NCBI GenBank assembly: GCA_030674185.1 | Contig: JAPXFY010000015.1 | Location: 29,366,685-29,430,684 of the forward strand | Origin: Monoplex corrugatus | Lineage: Eukaryota > Mollusca > Gastropoda > Littorinimorpha > Ranellidae | Reading direction: 5' to 3' | DNA: 64,000 bases | Part shown: in pieces, positions 55,192 to 64,000 of the stretch | How positions within the stretch are numbered: position 1 is the first letter of the stretch | How the letters are laid out: each line of letters starts with the position of its first letter | Position numbers and translations under genes: made by a program | The notes under the pieces: generated by a model | Told to the model about the DNA's origin: nothing | What the model saw: only the letters and a program-made list of their open reading frames with translations | Databases searched by the model: none

Positions 55192-55283
55192 CTTTCAGAT
55201 ACACTAACAATAGTGTTCATCCCATTATTTTGAAATGTACGTTTTGTTGTTCTTGATACGTAAAAACTGATGTGTGCACAGGG

Positions 55284-55285
<2 letters not shown>

Positions 55286-55337
<52 letters not shown>

Positions 55338-55360
55338 TGTGTGTGTGTGTTTGCGTGTTT

Positions 55361-55459
<99 letters not shown>

Positions 55460-55473
55460 GCGTGTGTGTGTGG
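55286..55473. repeat. GT microsatellite
   Basis: About 185 bp of GT with small breaks (TTTGCGTG and GTTGTG). Confidence 0.95.
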
Positions 55474-55559
55474 TCTAAGTCGGCACAAATCGCGGCATCT
55501 GAACAGCCGTGTTGTCTACTTTTTTTTTCTTTTCTCCTCCAGATTCTCTGATTTTCCAT

Positions 55560-55725
55560 TTAAGCCCACTGGTTGTTGGATTAGGACGTTTGTCTTCCTA
55601 TTCTAAGGTCAGACTGGATCTATTGCACTAGACACAATTCAGTTACATCGGTAATGCCTCTTAATCATATATTGTACCAGTCAGTCGATTATTTGCTTAT
55701 GTTTCTTACTATTTTCATTTTTGTA
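55560..55725 (+). repeat. Dispersed repeat, direct copy
   Basis: Matches 22735-22887 without the tandem duplication, and lies just before the outer RTE element. Confidence 0.75.
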
Positions 55726-56394
55726 TATGGGTTTGTATGTGTACACATATATATATGCATATGTATGCATATGTATATGTGTGTCATAATGGCTGATGTG
55801 ACACGTTTAGTGTGTTGGCTAGTGACTGTACTAGTCACCTCTTGCTTTCAGAACACACTGCTGCTCGCAGCTCTGCAAAATGGAGCGCAGGGTACGTACA
55901 TCTCTCTCCGTCAGTACATAGCCTCTCCATCAGCAAGCCCTACGTTGTGCCTGCCCATGGCGAAACACGGCAACTGAGCACCTCACAGACTCAGGCTAAA
56001 CTCGAGGGACTCTTAGGAGATCTGGCCCCCAGACCTGTGAACATACCCTGTGCTCACGAACCAGACCCTCAGCTATCGGTAAAATTATTACATAGCACCT
56101 CTGCCTTGTGGGTGTCTCAGGAGAGACAAAGGCAAAGGGAGTAAACCCTGACAGAAAATCACCACTGCCTTGTGGTTATCTGCAGAGAGACCAAGGATGA
56201 GGGAGTACACCCTGATAGAAAATCACCCCCACTGCCTCGTGGGTAGTCATGGGAACGAAAAAGGCTAGAGGAGAGTCCATACAAACCGATGGAAGGCAAC
56301 GGGAAACCACCATCGTATCCTCCCTTGATAGTCATGGCCAGCTGTAAGAAAGGAAACTAAACGACGTAAATAGGGGCTCCTAAAGAATACCTTT

Positions 56395-57100
56395 GCAGGT
56401 GACACCCACTCATCAAGCTACTGCGATAACATTCCAAAATATAAGAATGGCAACACGGAATGTAAGAACATTACTGCAAAAAGGAAAATTAGAAAATGTC
56501 AAGATAGAGATGGAAAGGTTTAACATCAATATTTTAGGACTGAGAAAGGTGAGATGGAAGGGCGCAGGCATGATAGCATCAGACAAGCATAAAATTATAT
56601 ATTCTGGTGGAGACACACATGAAAAAGGGGTAGACATAATAATGGACAGTGACAAGTCAAAGTCTATCAAAGGATACTGGGCAATATCAGACCGAATTTT
56701 ATTAGTTAAACTAGATGGCAAGCCATTTGATATCAACATCATTTAAGTAAATACTACCCACATTCGCAAGTACTGACGAAGAAATGGACAACTTCCATGA
56801 AGAATTAGAGACAGCCAAGACTCTGTGTAAATCACAGGACATTAAAATAATAATGGGAAACTTCAATGCTAAAGTGGGACAAAAAAAAGTAGATGACATA
56901 GTTGGACCTCAAGACCTTGGCACATGAAATGAAATGGGAGAGAAACTTGTTGACTGGGCATAAGTAAATGAATTCATAATAGGTAACACCTGGTTTTAGC
57001 AAACTAACAGAAAAAAATAGACATGGATGAATCCAGGAGGCAGCACAAAAAAGAACTCAAACTGAATGAAGGATCTAAAATTAAATAAAAAATTTAGACA
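56395..57100 (+). pseudogene. Endonuclease of the outer RTE element, broken
   Basis: Reads IRMATRNVRTLLQKGKLENV near 56440, LGLRKVRWKGAGMIASDKHK near 56540, GGKPFDINII-type sequence near 56720, and SQDIKIIMGNFNAKVGQ near 56840, where the GDFN box has become GNFN. In-frame stops follow the INII block and later Trp positions. Confidence 0.8.
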
Positions 57101-57105
57101 TTCTT

Positions 57106-58350
57106 TCATCATCATCATGTCGAGCTTGCTCGGCTATCCATGACACGTTTCTTCCATCCTCCTCTGTCAGACATTGCAGTAGGTAGTTCATTATACTGAC
57201 AGCCCGTATCATCCATCAGTTGGTCGATGAAGGTCTTCTTTGGACGTCCTGGTCTTTGTTTGCCATGACTGAGTCTCTATAGTAGAACATCCCCCACCAG
57301 TTCTTCTTTGCTATGCCAGTAGTGTCCCGCGAAGCGCAGTCTTTGCTGACGTATTGATTTACTGATTGGTGGGATCTTACCATATAACACTTTGTTACTT
57401 GGATGTTCTCTCCAGGATTTGTTCAGGGCTGCACGCAGCATTCTTGTATATGCTCCATCAATCTTCTTCTCCAATGTCGTTGTTAGGGTCCAAGAGATTG
57501 ATCCATATGTAAGAACGGACTCCACCGCTGCTCGGAAGAAGTTCCTTTTCAGGTTGTCTGGCAGATTGGATTTCCAGATTTTGTCCAGTTGATTTAGAGC
57601 GCCCCAGGCATTTCCGAGTCTGGTGTTGACGTCTTGTTCTGTGGAGTCAATGTAGCTGCCCAGGTATCTAAAGTCTTGAACTTGTTTGATTGTATCTCCA
57701 TTGAGACTTCTCATGCCTTCTGATGCATCTTGGTTCAGACAAATGAACTCTGTTTTGTTCGCATTGAGGTGGAGCCCGATCTCCATTGCTGTTCTTTCGA
57801 CACTGTGAAGGAGAGATGTTGCATCCTTCAGAAGGTCTGCGAGAACAGCCAGGTCATCAGCGTAATCCGTATCTGTTATCTTTACCGCAGGGTAGCGTCT
57901 GCTCTTCTGTTCTGTGAGGGTAAAACCGAGTTTTTTGTTCTTGTCCACTGCTTTCCTCAGCACATAATCGAGACAGAGAATGAAAATGTAGGGGGCAAGC
58001 GTATCTCCTTGAAGGACTCCGCAGTGATGTTGAAGAAGTCTGTGTCTCCGTCGGGGGAGCGAACCATACAGCGGGTATTCTGATACAGCATCATGATGGC
58101 GTCTACTGTTTCTTTGGGTAGTCCATAAGCAGTTAGAATCTCCTTCATCTTTCCTCGGTGGATCGAATCAAAAGCTTTGGAAAAGTCGATAAATAGGATA
58201 AAAGCTGGGAGGTTTTTGGTTTTTATGCCTTCCAATATACGTCTGATGGTGAGTATTTGTCCTGATGTCGATCTGTTTTGGCGAAACCCATTTTGGTTTT
58301 TCCTCAAAACTGGATCTATCTCCGGCCTTATCCTATTTAGGAGCATTAAT
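57106..58350 (-). mobile_element. Antisense RTE-like LINE of a second family, 5'-truncated
   Basis: RT blocks on the minus strand: LRKNQNGFRQNRSTSGQILT near 58310, ILFIDFSKAFDSIHRGKMKE near 58190 (catalytic Asp present), and ITDTDYADDLAVLADLLKDA near 57880 with an intact YADD. The tail includes QDFRYLGSYIDSTEQDVNTR near 57680, YGSISWTL and RMLRAALNKSWREH near 57430. One frame change lies near 57960. The 3' end carries a TGA repeat (plus-strand TCATCATCATCAT at 57108-57119). It has no endonuclease, so it is truncated at the 5' end. Confidence 0.85.
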
Positions 58351-58354
58351 TAAA

Positions 58355-58857
58355 ATCTAACGATAGCACGATTATTATGGAAAAAGACAAAATATTAGGA
58401 TTAGGCCGATGAGGATAGTACACTTCGTAAGACCTTTTTGAAGATGACAGAAAGGAAGAAGAACACATCATAAGAAAGAACGTTGAAGAACACAAATAAT
58501 GAAAGATGAAGTTAGAGCAGTGTTGAAAAAGGTGAAACCTGGAAAAGCCTCAAGATCAGACAATATTGCTACTGAAATGATCGAGGCTCTAGATGAATTT
58601 AGTCTTGAAAAAATAAATCCTCATAAATGAAATTCATGATATGGGAAAAATCCCTAAAGATATGTCAAAATAAATTTTCATTGTACTTTGAAAGAAAGCA
58701 GGGGCTATGGAATGCCAAATCCATCGTACCATCAGCTTTATGAGTCATGTGAAAAAGCTTCAATTAAAAACAATCATGATGACAATGAAAGAATCAACAA
58801 AATAGCAGAAGAATAATGTGTATTTTTTAAGCGAAAGTAACTATTTATGCCATATAC
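58355..58857 (+). pseudogene. Linker piece of the outer RTE element
   Basis: Reads MKDEVRAVLKKVKPGKASRS across frame changes and corresponds to 60705-61217 of the inner copy. About 540 bp corresponding to 60165-60705 are missing where the antisense LINE sits. Confidence 0.75.
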
Positions 58858-61800
58858 AAAGGCAGATGTGATGCGTGTTGTGTGTTGGCTAGTGACTGCG
58901 TGCTTGTCACCTGTCACTTTCAGTCTGCACCGCTGGCTAGCACTGCTGCTTGCAGCTATGCGAAAAGGAGAGCAAAATGCGTCTCTCTCTGTCAGTACAT
59001 ACCCTTTCCGTCAGCAAGCCCTACGTTATGGCTCCTCGTGGCGACATGTGGTAACTGAACACCTCACGGACTCGGCTAAATCTCGAGGGACTCGGAGGAG
59101 GTCTGGCCCCCAGACGTGCGGCACGCAGGCCCACCAGCGTGTTTATATGCCCTGGTGCCCACGAACCAGACCCCCCAGTTATGGGTGAATAGCTACACTG
59201 CCTTGTGACATCTTGGGAGAGAATAAGGCTAAAGGAGTAAACCCTGAAAAGAAAAAATCGCTCCCACTGCCTTGTAGGTTGTCGTGGGAATGACAAAGAC
59301 TAGCAGAGAGACCGTAAACAAACCGATGGAAGTCAACGGGAAACCACCATCGTATTTTCTCATGATATCATGGCCACACAATCCAACGAAAATAAGTGTA
59401 GCGACGAAAATAGAGGCTACTATGGAGCAGCTTCGTCCGGTAGGGACCGTCATGCTGCGCAGGTGACACCAGACCGTCAGCAAGCTACTGCGTTCAACCT
59501 CAGAAAAAATACCAAAATCGCAACATGGAACGTTAGAACATTGTTGCAAAAAGGTAAATTAGTCAATATCAAAATGGAAATGGAAAGGCTTAAACATGAG
59601 TATTTTAGGACTAGTGGAAGTGAGATGGAAGGGGGCAGGCATGATAACATCAGGAGAGTATACATTAATACATTCTGGTGGAAACTCACATGAAAGAGGA
59701 GTAGGCATCGTAATGGACAGGGACAAATCAAAAGCAGTTAGGGGATACTGGGCTGTTTCCGACAGAGTTTTGCTGGTTAAATTGGGTGGCAAGCCATTTG
59801 ATATCAACATCATTCAGGTGTATGCACCAACATCCGCAAGTACTCAGGAAGACATCAACAACTTCTACGAAGTATTAGAGATGACCAAGGCCCAATGTAA
59901 ATCACAAGAAGTTACAATAATAATGGGAGATTTTAATGCTAAAGAGGGACAGGTGAGGGTGGAGGATATAGTTGGACCTCGTGGCCTTGGTATACAAAAT
60001 GAAAGAGGAGGGAAACTTGTAGAATGGGCACAGATGAATGAGTTCATAGTAGGAAACACCTGGTTTGAGCAGCCTAATAGAAGAAAATGGACTTGGATGA
60101 GTCCAGGAGATAATACCAAAAAATCAGATTGACCACATCCTGATAAATAAAGAATTAAGAAATTCTGTACTGTCAGCAAAACCACGACCAAGCGCAGACT
60201 GCAACAGTGACCACAATCCTGTAGTGGGAAGATTTAGGCTGAAATTAAGGAAAAGGAAACAGACCAAAAGCAACATCAAACTAAATCTTGGACTCTTAAA
60301 GACAGGTGAAGTGATAAGTAAAAAAATTTAACGTACATGTTCAAAACAAATTCAGTGCTCTGGAAGACATTGGTGACAGTGAGGAACAATGGACAAAGTT
60401 GAGAAATTCGATAAATGAAGCTTATGAAGAAATCCCTAAGGTAGATACAAAAGCAAAAAAAGAAAAAAAAAATGGATGACAAAAGAAATTTCAGGCTTGA
60501 TGGAGGAACGGAGGAAGGCAAAGAGAAATAAGGAGATATACAGGAAGATAAACAAAGAAATCAGGGATAGGTGCAATGAAGCGTAGGAAGCTTGGCTGAA
60601 AACAAAATGCAAAGAAATAGAAGACGGACACAAAACGGATCCTCAGGGTATGTACAGAAGAGTTGAAGAAACTGTCCACAGGAATAATACATGCACATCA
60701 ACTGGTTGCTTAAAATCGAAAGATGGTACACTTATCATGGAAAAAGAAAACAACTAAATATCAGACAGATGGGAGAGTACGTAAAGGACCTTTTTGACGA
60801 TGACAGAAACGAAGAACACTTTATAAGAAAGAACGTTGAAGGACCACCCATAATGAAAGATGAAGTTAAAGCAGCATTGAAAAAGATGAAACCAGGAAAA
60901 GCCCCAGGATCAGACAACATTACTACAGAGATGATTGAAGCCCTGGAGGAATTTGGCATTGAAAAAAATAACAGTCCTCCTAAATGAAATTTATGACTGG
61001 AAAAATCCCCAAAGATATGTCAAAATCAATTTTCATTGCACTTCCAAAGAAGACAGGAGCGATAGAATGCAACCATCATCGCACAGTCAGCTTGATGAGT
61101 CATGTAACAACAATCCTATTAAGAATAATGATGATGAGGACAAGGAATAGAATCAAAAGAGAAATAGCAGAAGAACAGTGTGGATTTGTGGAAGGGAAAG
61201 GAATTATCAATGCCATATACATCCTAAGAACTATATAGAGAGGTCAATCGAGATGAATAAGGATTTATGTTTATGCTTTGTTTATTGTACCAAGGCTTTC
61301 GATCGGGTAAGACATGAAGAATTAATCAACCAACTAGAAAGACTCAATATTGATGGAAAAGATCTACGAATAATCAGAAACATGTATTGGGAACAAACAG
61401 CTGCAATGAGAATAGAAAACGATATAAGTTCTTTCCAAAACATCAGAAAAGGAGTCAGACCCGGTTCTGTTTTGTCACCAGATCTGTTTTCACTTTACAG
61501 CGAAAACATCATGAGAAACCTAGAAGAAGACCCTGGATTAAAGGTTGGAGGAAATATGTTAAACAACATTCGACACACAAATGACACCGTGCTAATTGTA
61601 GAAAATGAAAGGGACCTACAAAACCTTGTGAATATACTAGAAATAGAAAGCAAAGGTAAGGGGTTGGAACTAAACAGCAGGAAGACTGAAGTCATGGTGA
61701 TCAGTAAAAAACATGAAATCCCCTTGTGCAAAATAACAGCAAACGGCACAACCTTGAGACAGGTTGATAATTTAAATATCTGCGACGATCATTTCACCAG

Positions 61801-62325
61801 ATGGCAGATGCACATCAGAAATAGCCAGCAGAATCGGCCAAGCTGAAACAGCATTTAAGAAGATGAAAACAGAGTTCTTGAATGTTATATAGAACCGATA
61901 CTGTTATACGGTTGTGAGGCGTGGACAGTCAACAAGCAAAGCCAGAACAAGACTGAGGCAGCCGATATGTGGTTTCTAAGAAGAATGTTGAGAGTTCCAT
62001 GGACAGCAAAGAAAACAAACGAGACAGTCTTGATGGAGGCAGACACAAGTACATCATTCATAAGGAAGATTATGAAAAGACAGGCAACATTTATGGGCCA
62101 TTTTATGAGGAAAGGGGAATTGGAGCACCTGGTCATGACGGGAAAACTAGAAGGAAAGAGAGCACCAGGTAGACCCAGGGAGAAGATAGTAGACGGACTT
62201 GCAGAGTGGCTGAAGACAAAGAGGGTGGAAGAGGTGCTTGCAGCAACAAGTGATAGAAACAGATGGAAGTCCATGATCGCCAACGCCATGTGGCAAGGCA
62301 CCTGATGATGATGATGATGATGATG
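58858..62325 (+). mobile_element. RTE-like LINE, full length with 5' UTR and GAT tail
   Basis: A 5' UTR of about 600 bp is shared with 55785-56390. Coding follows (59470-62305), then a TGA and a GAT repeat ending at 62325. It is the most complete RTE copy in the window. About 40 bp near 61868 are missing compared with 41755-42998. Confidence 0.9.
59470..62305 (+). pseudogene. Endonuclease-reverse transcriptase of the inner RTE
   Basis: Endonuclease (59500-60150): TKIATWNVRTLLQKGKL, LGLVEVRWKGAGMITSGEYT, FDINIIQVYAPTSAS, TIIMGDFNAKEG and RRKWTWMSPGDN. The QIDHILINK box follows in another frame after a run of A near 60120. Linker (60700-60960): EVKAALKKMKPGKAPGSDNI. RT (61000-61750): CGFVEGKGIINAIYI, TKAFDRVRHEELINQLERLN and GVRPGSVLSPDLFSLY. 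The catalytic YADD position reads HTND, so the first Asp is lost. Tail (61900-62305): LRVPWTAKKTNETVL and KRAPGRPREKIVDGLAEWLK. At least five frame changes and the mutated active site show it cannot move by itself. Confidence 0.85.
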
Positions 62326-63240
62326 ACATCCTAAGAACTCTCATAGAAAGATCAGTCGAGTTGACTAAGGATATATATTTATGTTTTGTTGATTATACCA
62401 AGGCTTTTTATCGAGTAAGACACAAAAAATTAAGCATCCAACTAGAAAGACTTAATGTTCATGGAAAGGATCTAAGAAATATGTATTGTGAACAAACAGC
62501 AGCAATGAGAGTAGAAAATGATATAGGCTCTTTCGAAAATATCAAAAACGATAAAAAACAGGGACATGTTATGTCACCAGATTTGTTCTCACTTTATAGT
62601 GGAACCACCATGAAAAACCTAGAAGAATGCCCTTGGATAAATGTTGGAGGAAAAATGTTCAACAATCCTCTTTACGCAGATGACACCGTTCTAATTGCAG
62701 AAAATGAAAAAGACCAGCAGAATCTTGTGAATATGATAGAAATAGAAAGCAGCAATAAAGGACTGGGGCTGAATAAAGTACAAAAATTTTAGATTTGATT
62801 TCATCAAGATTTTGCGCTATATAAATATTGTAATTATTATTATTATTATAAAAAATCCGCACATGCAAAATAACAGCACATGGCACAACACTGAGACAAG
62901 CTGATACGTTTGAATATCTGGGACCAGTCATCTCACTAGACGACAGATGCACATCAGAAATAGCCAGCAGAATTGGCCAAGCTAAAACAGCATTCAAGAA
63001 GATGAAAAGCTTCCTTACCAACGAATACCTATCAATAAACATCAAAAAGAGAATTCTTGAGTGTTGTATAGAAACCAATGGTGTTGTAAGGATGTGAAGC
63101 GTGGACAGTCAACACGCAAAGCCATAAGAAGATTGAGGCAGCTAAAATGTGGTTTTTAATAAGAATGTTAAGACTTCCATGAACATCAAAGAAAATATAC
63201 GAGGCAGTCTTGAAAGAGGCAAACACAAAAGGAACAAAGT
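62326..63240 (+). pseudogene. RT and tail of the outer RTE element
   Basis: Reads LCFVDYTKAFYRVRHKKLSI, where FDRV has become FYRV so the first catalytic Asp is lost, and NNPLYADDTVLIAENEKDQQ with YADD intact. After the short insertion at 62785 it continues with the LGPVIS and KMKSFLTNEYLSINIKK blocks. It ends inside the tail, at KENIRGSLERGKHK near 63230, where a TTAA-bounded sequence starts. Confidence 0.8.
62785..62852 (+). repeat. SINE-like tail with ATT repeat, copy 2
   Basis: Matches 19830-19912 and interrupts the RT sequence; about 45 bp of RTE sequence are missing at the junction. Confidence 0.7.
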
Positions 63241-63243
63241 TAA

Positions 63244-63911
63244 TCTTTTGACTCCTACACCCTGTCTCTCAGCATCCTGCCTTGTCAATCATGCTAGCAA
63301 AGCAAGAACTGAACCCTTTGACTCCTTCACTCTATCCACCAGCAAAGGTAGCTCAAGTGAAGATTGTTCATATTTTGCTCTTGTTTGGCATATGTTGTCC
63401 ATGATGTGTTGACGCAGGCGTTGTACATTACCATCTTGGTCGGATTTGTCAGCTTTGGGCTCTCCCAGACATGAGCATTAAGTCTGTCCGAAGTTGTTGC
63501 AGCCATGCTAATGCCCTTGCTGATCTTGGCATCAAGGAACAGATTGTTGCTGGTGAAGGAACCGAGGTATGTGAACTGGTGGACGACATCAAGTTCATAG
63601 TTGTCAATGGTGATGTCAGGTGGAGTGTCCACGTCTTGGCTCAGAACGTTCGTCTTTATCAGGCTGATGGTCACACCAAAGACTTTGCAGGCTTGGGAAA
63701 ATCTATGAGGACACTGGAGTTGTTGCTCAGTGTGTGAGATAAGAGCAGCGACATTGGCGAAAAGTAGATCTCTGATAATGGCCTCGCATACCTTTGTTCT
63801 TGCTTTCAAACTTGCGAGGTTGAAGAGCCGCCCGTCGGATCTGGTGCGTAGGAACGCTCCTTCCGTTGCAGTCCCAAAAGCATGCTTCAGGATCATGGAT
63901 GGGTCAAAGGG
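63244..63911. mobile_element. Candidate TTAA-flanked element related to the 4497 MITE
   Basis: It begins TTAA then TCTTTTGACTCC and ends GGGTCAAAGGG then TTAG (one base off TTAA). Its first 100 bp match the 4497-4600 MITE, including ATCCTGCMTTGT-AAYCATGCTAGCAAAG-type blocks and a second ACCCTTTGACTCC. The middle is an antisense LINE fragment, so either a LINE entered a MITE or the unit carries LINE DNA. Confidence 0.5.
63327..63896 (-). pseudogene. Antisense RTE-like RT fragment
   Basis: The minus-strand frame reads LKHAFGTATEGAFLRTRSDG, LFNLASLKARTKVCEAIIRD, LLFANVAALISHTEQQLQ and VVHQFTYLGSFTSNNLFLDA. The catalytic box is altered (FANVA instead of FADDA). Only the palm to thumb segment remains, and the short frame change near the RLNAHVWESPKL block is followed by loss of the tail. 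Confidence 0.8.
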
Positions 63912-63965
63912 TTAGGACATGCTGTCCTTGTACTGGATGGTAGACTTCATATCGCCTTGGAATGA

Positions 63966-64000
63966 TCTCTCTCTCTCTCTCTCTGTGCGCATGTGTGTAT
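63966..64000. repeat. CT microsatellite at the window edge
   Basis: A CT run followed by GTGCGCATGTGTG; it continues beyond the window. Confidence 0.85.

Larger units (their letters stand above)
55785..63240 (+). mobile_element. Outer RTE-like LINE, split by later insertions
   Basis: Pieces in order: 5' UTR and endonuclease 55785-57105, linker and RT start 58355-58857, rest of the RT and tail 62326-63240. The inserts are an antisense LINE (57106-58350) and a full-length member of the same family (58858-62325). Its sequence at the second junction runs from CCATATAC (58857) to ATCCTAAGAAC (62326), which is contiguous in the inner copy at 61207-61228. Confidence 0.85.

Noticed and set aside
55032..55559. 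His-Thr, Cys-Val, Arg-Glu and Ser-Leu repeat frames
   Set aside because: Translations of GT and GA microsatellites. The same applies near 1314-1556, 11277-11602, 41353-41673, 46112-46315 and 49406-49660.

Overview
The window reads as a piece of a large, repeat-rich animal genome, most likely a marine mollusc or another lophotrochozoan. The grounds are long CA/GT, GA and CATAT microsatellites, spliced exons with consensus donor and acceptor sites, and many decayed non-LTR retrotransposons, SINEs and cut-and-paste DNA transposons. No operons, Shine-Dalgarno sites or prokaryotic genes are present. The species call is inference; no ribosomal or mitochondrial marker is available here.

Layout. 1-8.0 kb: a segment present twice (1-587, and 4436-4920 plus 7688-7998). 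The second copy was split by a 180-bp TTAA-flanked MITE and a 2.76-kb TTAA-flanked Kolobok-like element, which itself carries a hAT relic and an inverted copy of flanking DNA. 8.1-12.6 kb: candidate host exons on both strands and a broken gene copy. 12.9-24.5 kb: two internally deleted piggyBac elements, an antisense RTE-like LINE and an antisense LINE with an RNase H domain. 26.2-30.1 kb: an antisense host gene with a well-formed first exon, a 25-nt micro-exon and two 3' exons; its introns hold a hAT MITE and inverted minisatellite arrays. 31.8-33.2 kb: a large inverted repeat. 33.3-34.8 kb: a GC-rich Tc1-like element with one frameshift. 37.0-41.3 kb: a near full-length antisense CR1-like LINE with a PHD-finger ORF1. 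41.8-44.9 kb: an RTE copy, a hAT MITE, a tRNA-derived SINE and a 68-bp tandem triplication. 47.4-53.1 kb: an antisense zinc-finger LINE split by a Ty3/gypsy element with a 5-bp target duplication. 55.8-63.2 kb: an RTE element split by a full-length member of its own family and by an antisense LINE.

How it fits together. Almost all long reading frames belong to mobile elements, and most are broken. Several insertions can be read in order because an unfilled copy of the target exists in the same window, or because a reading frame resumes across the insert. TTAA is the commonest target. I found no complete, intact element. The host gene at 26.2-30.1 kb is the best cellular gene, but I cannot name its product.
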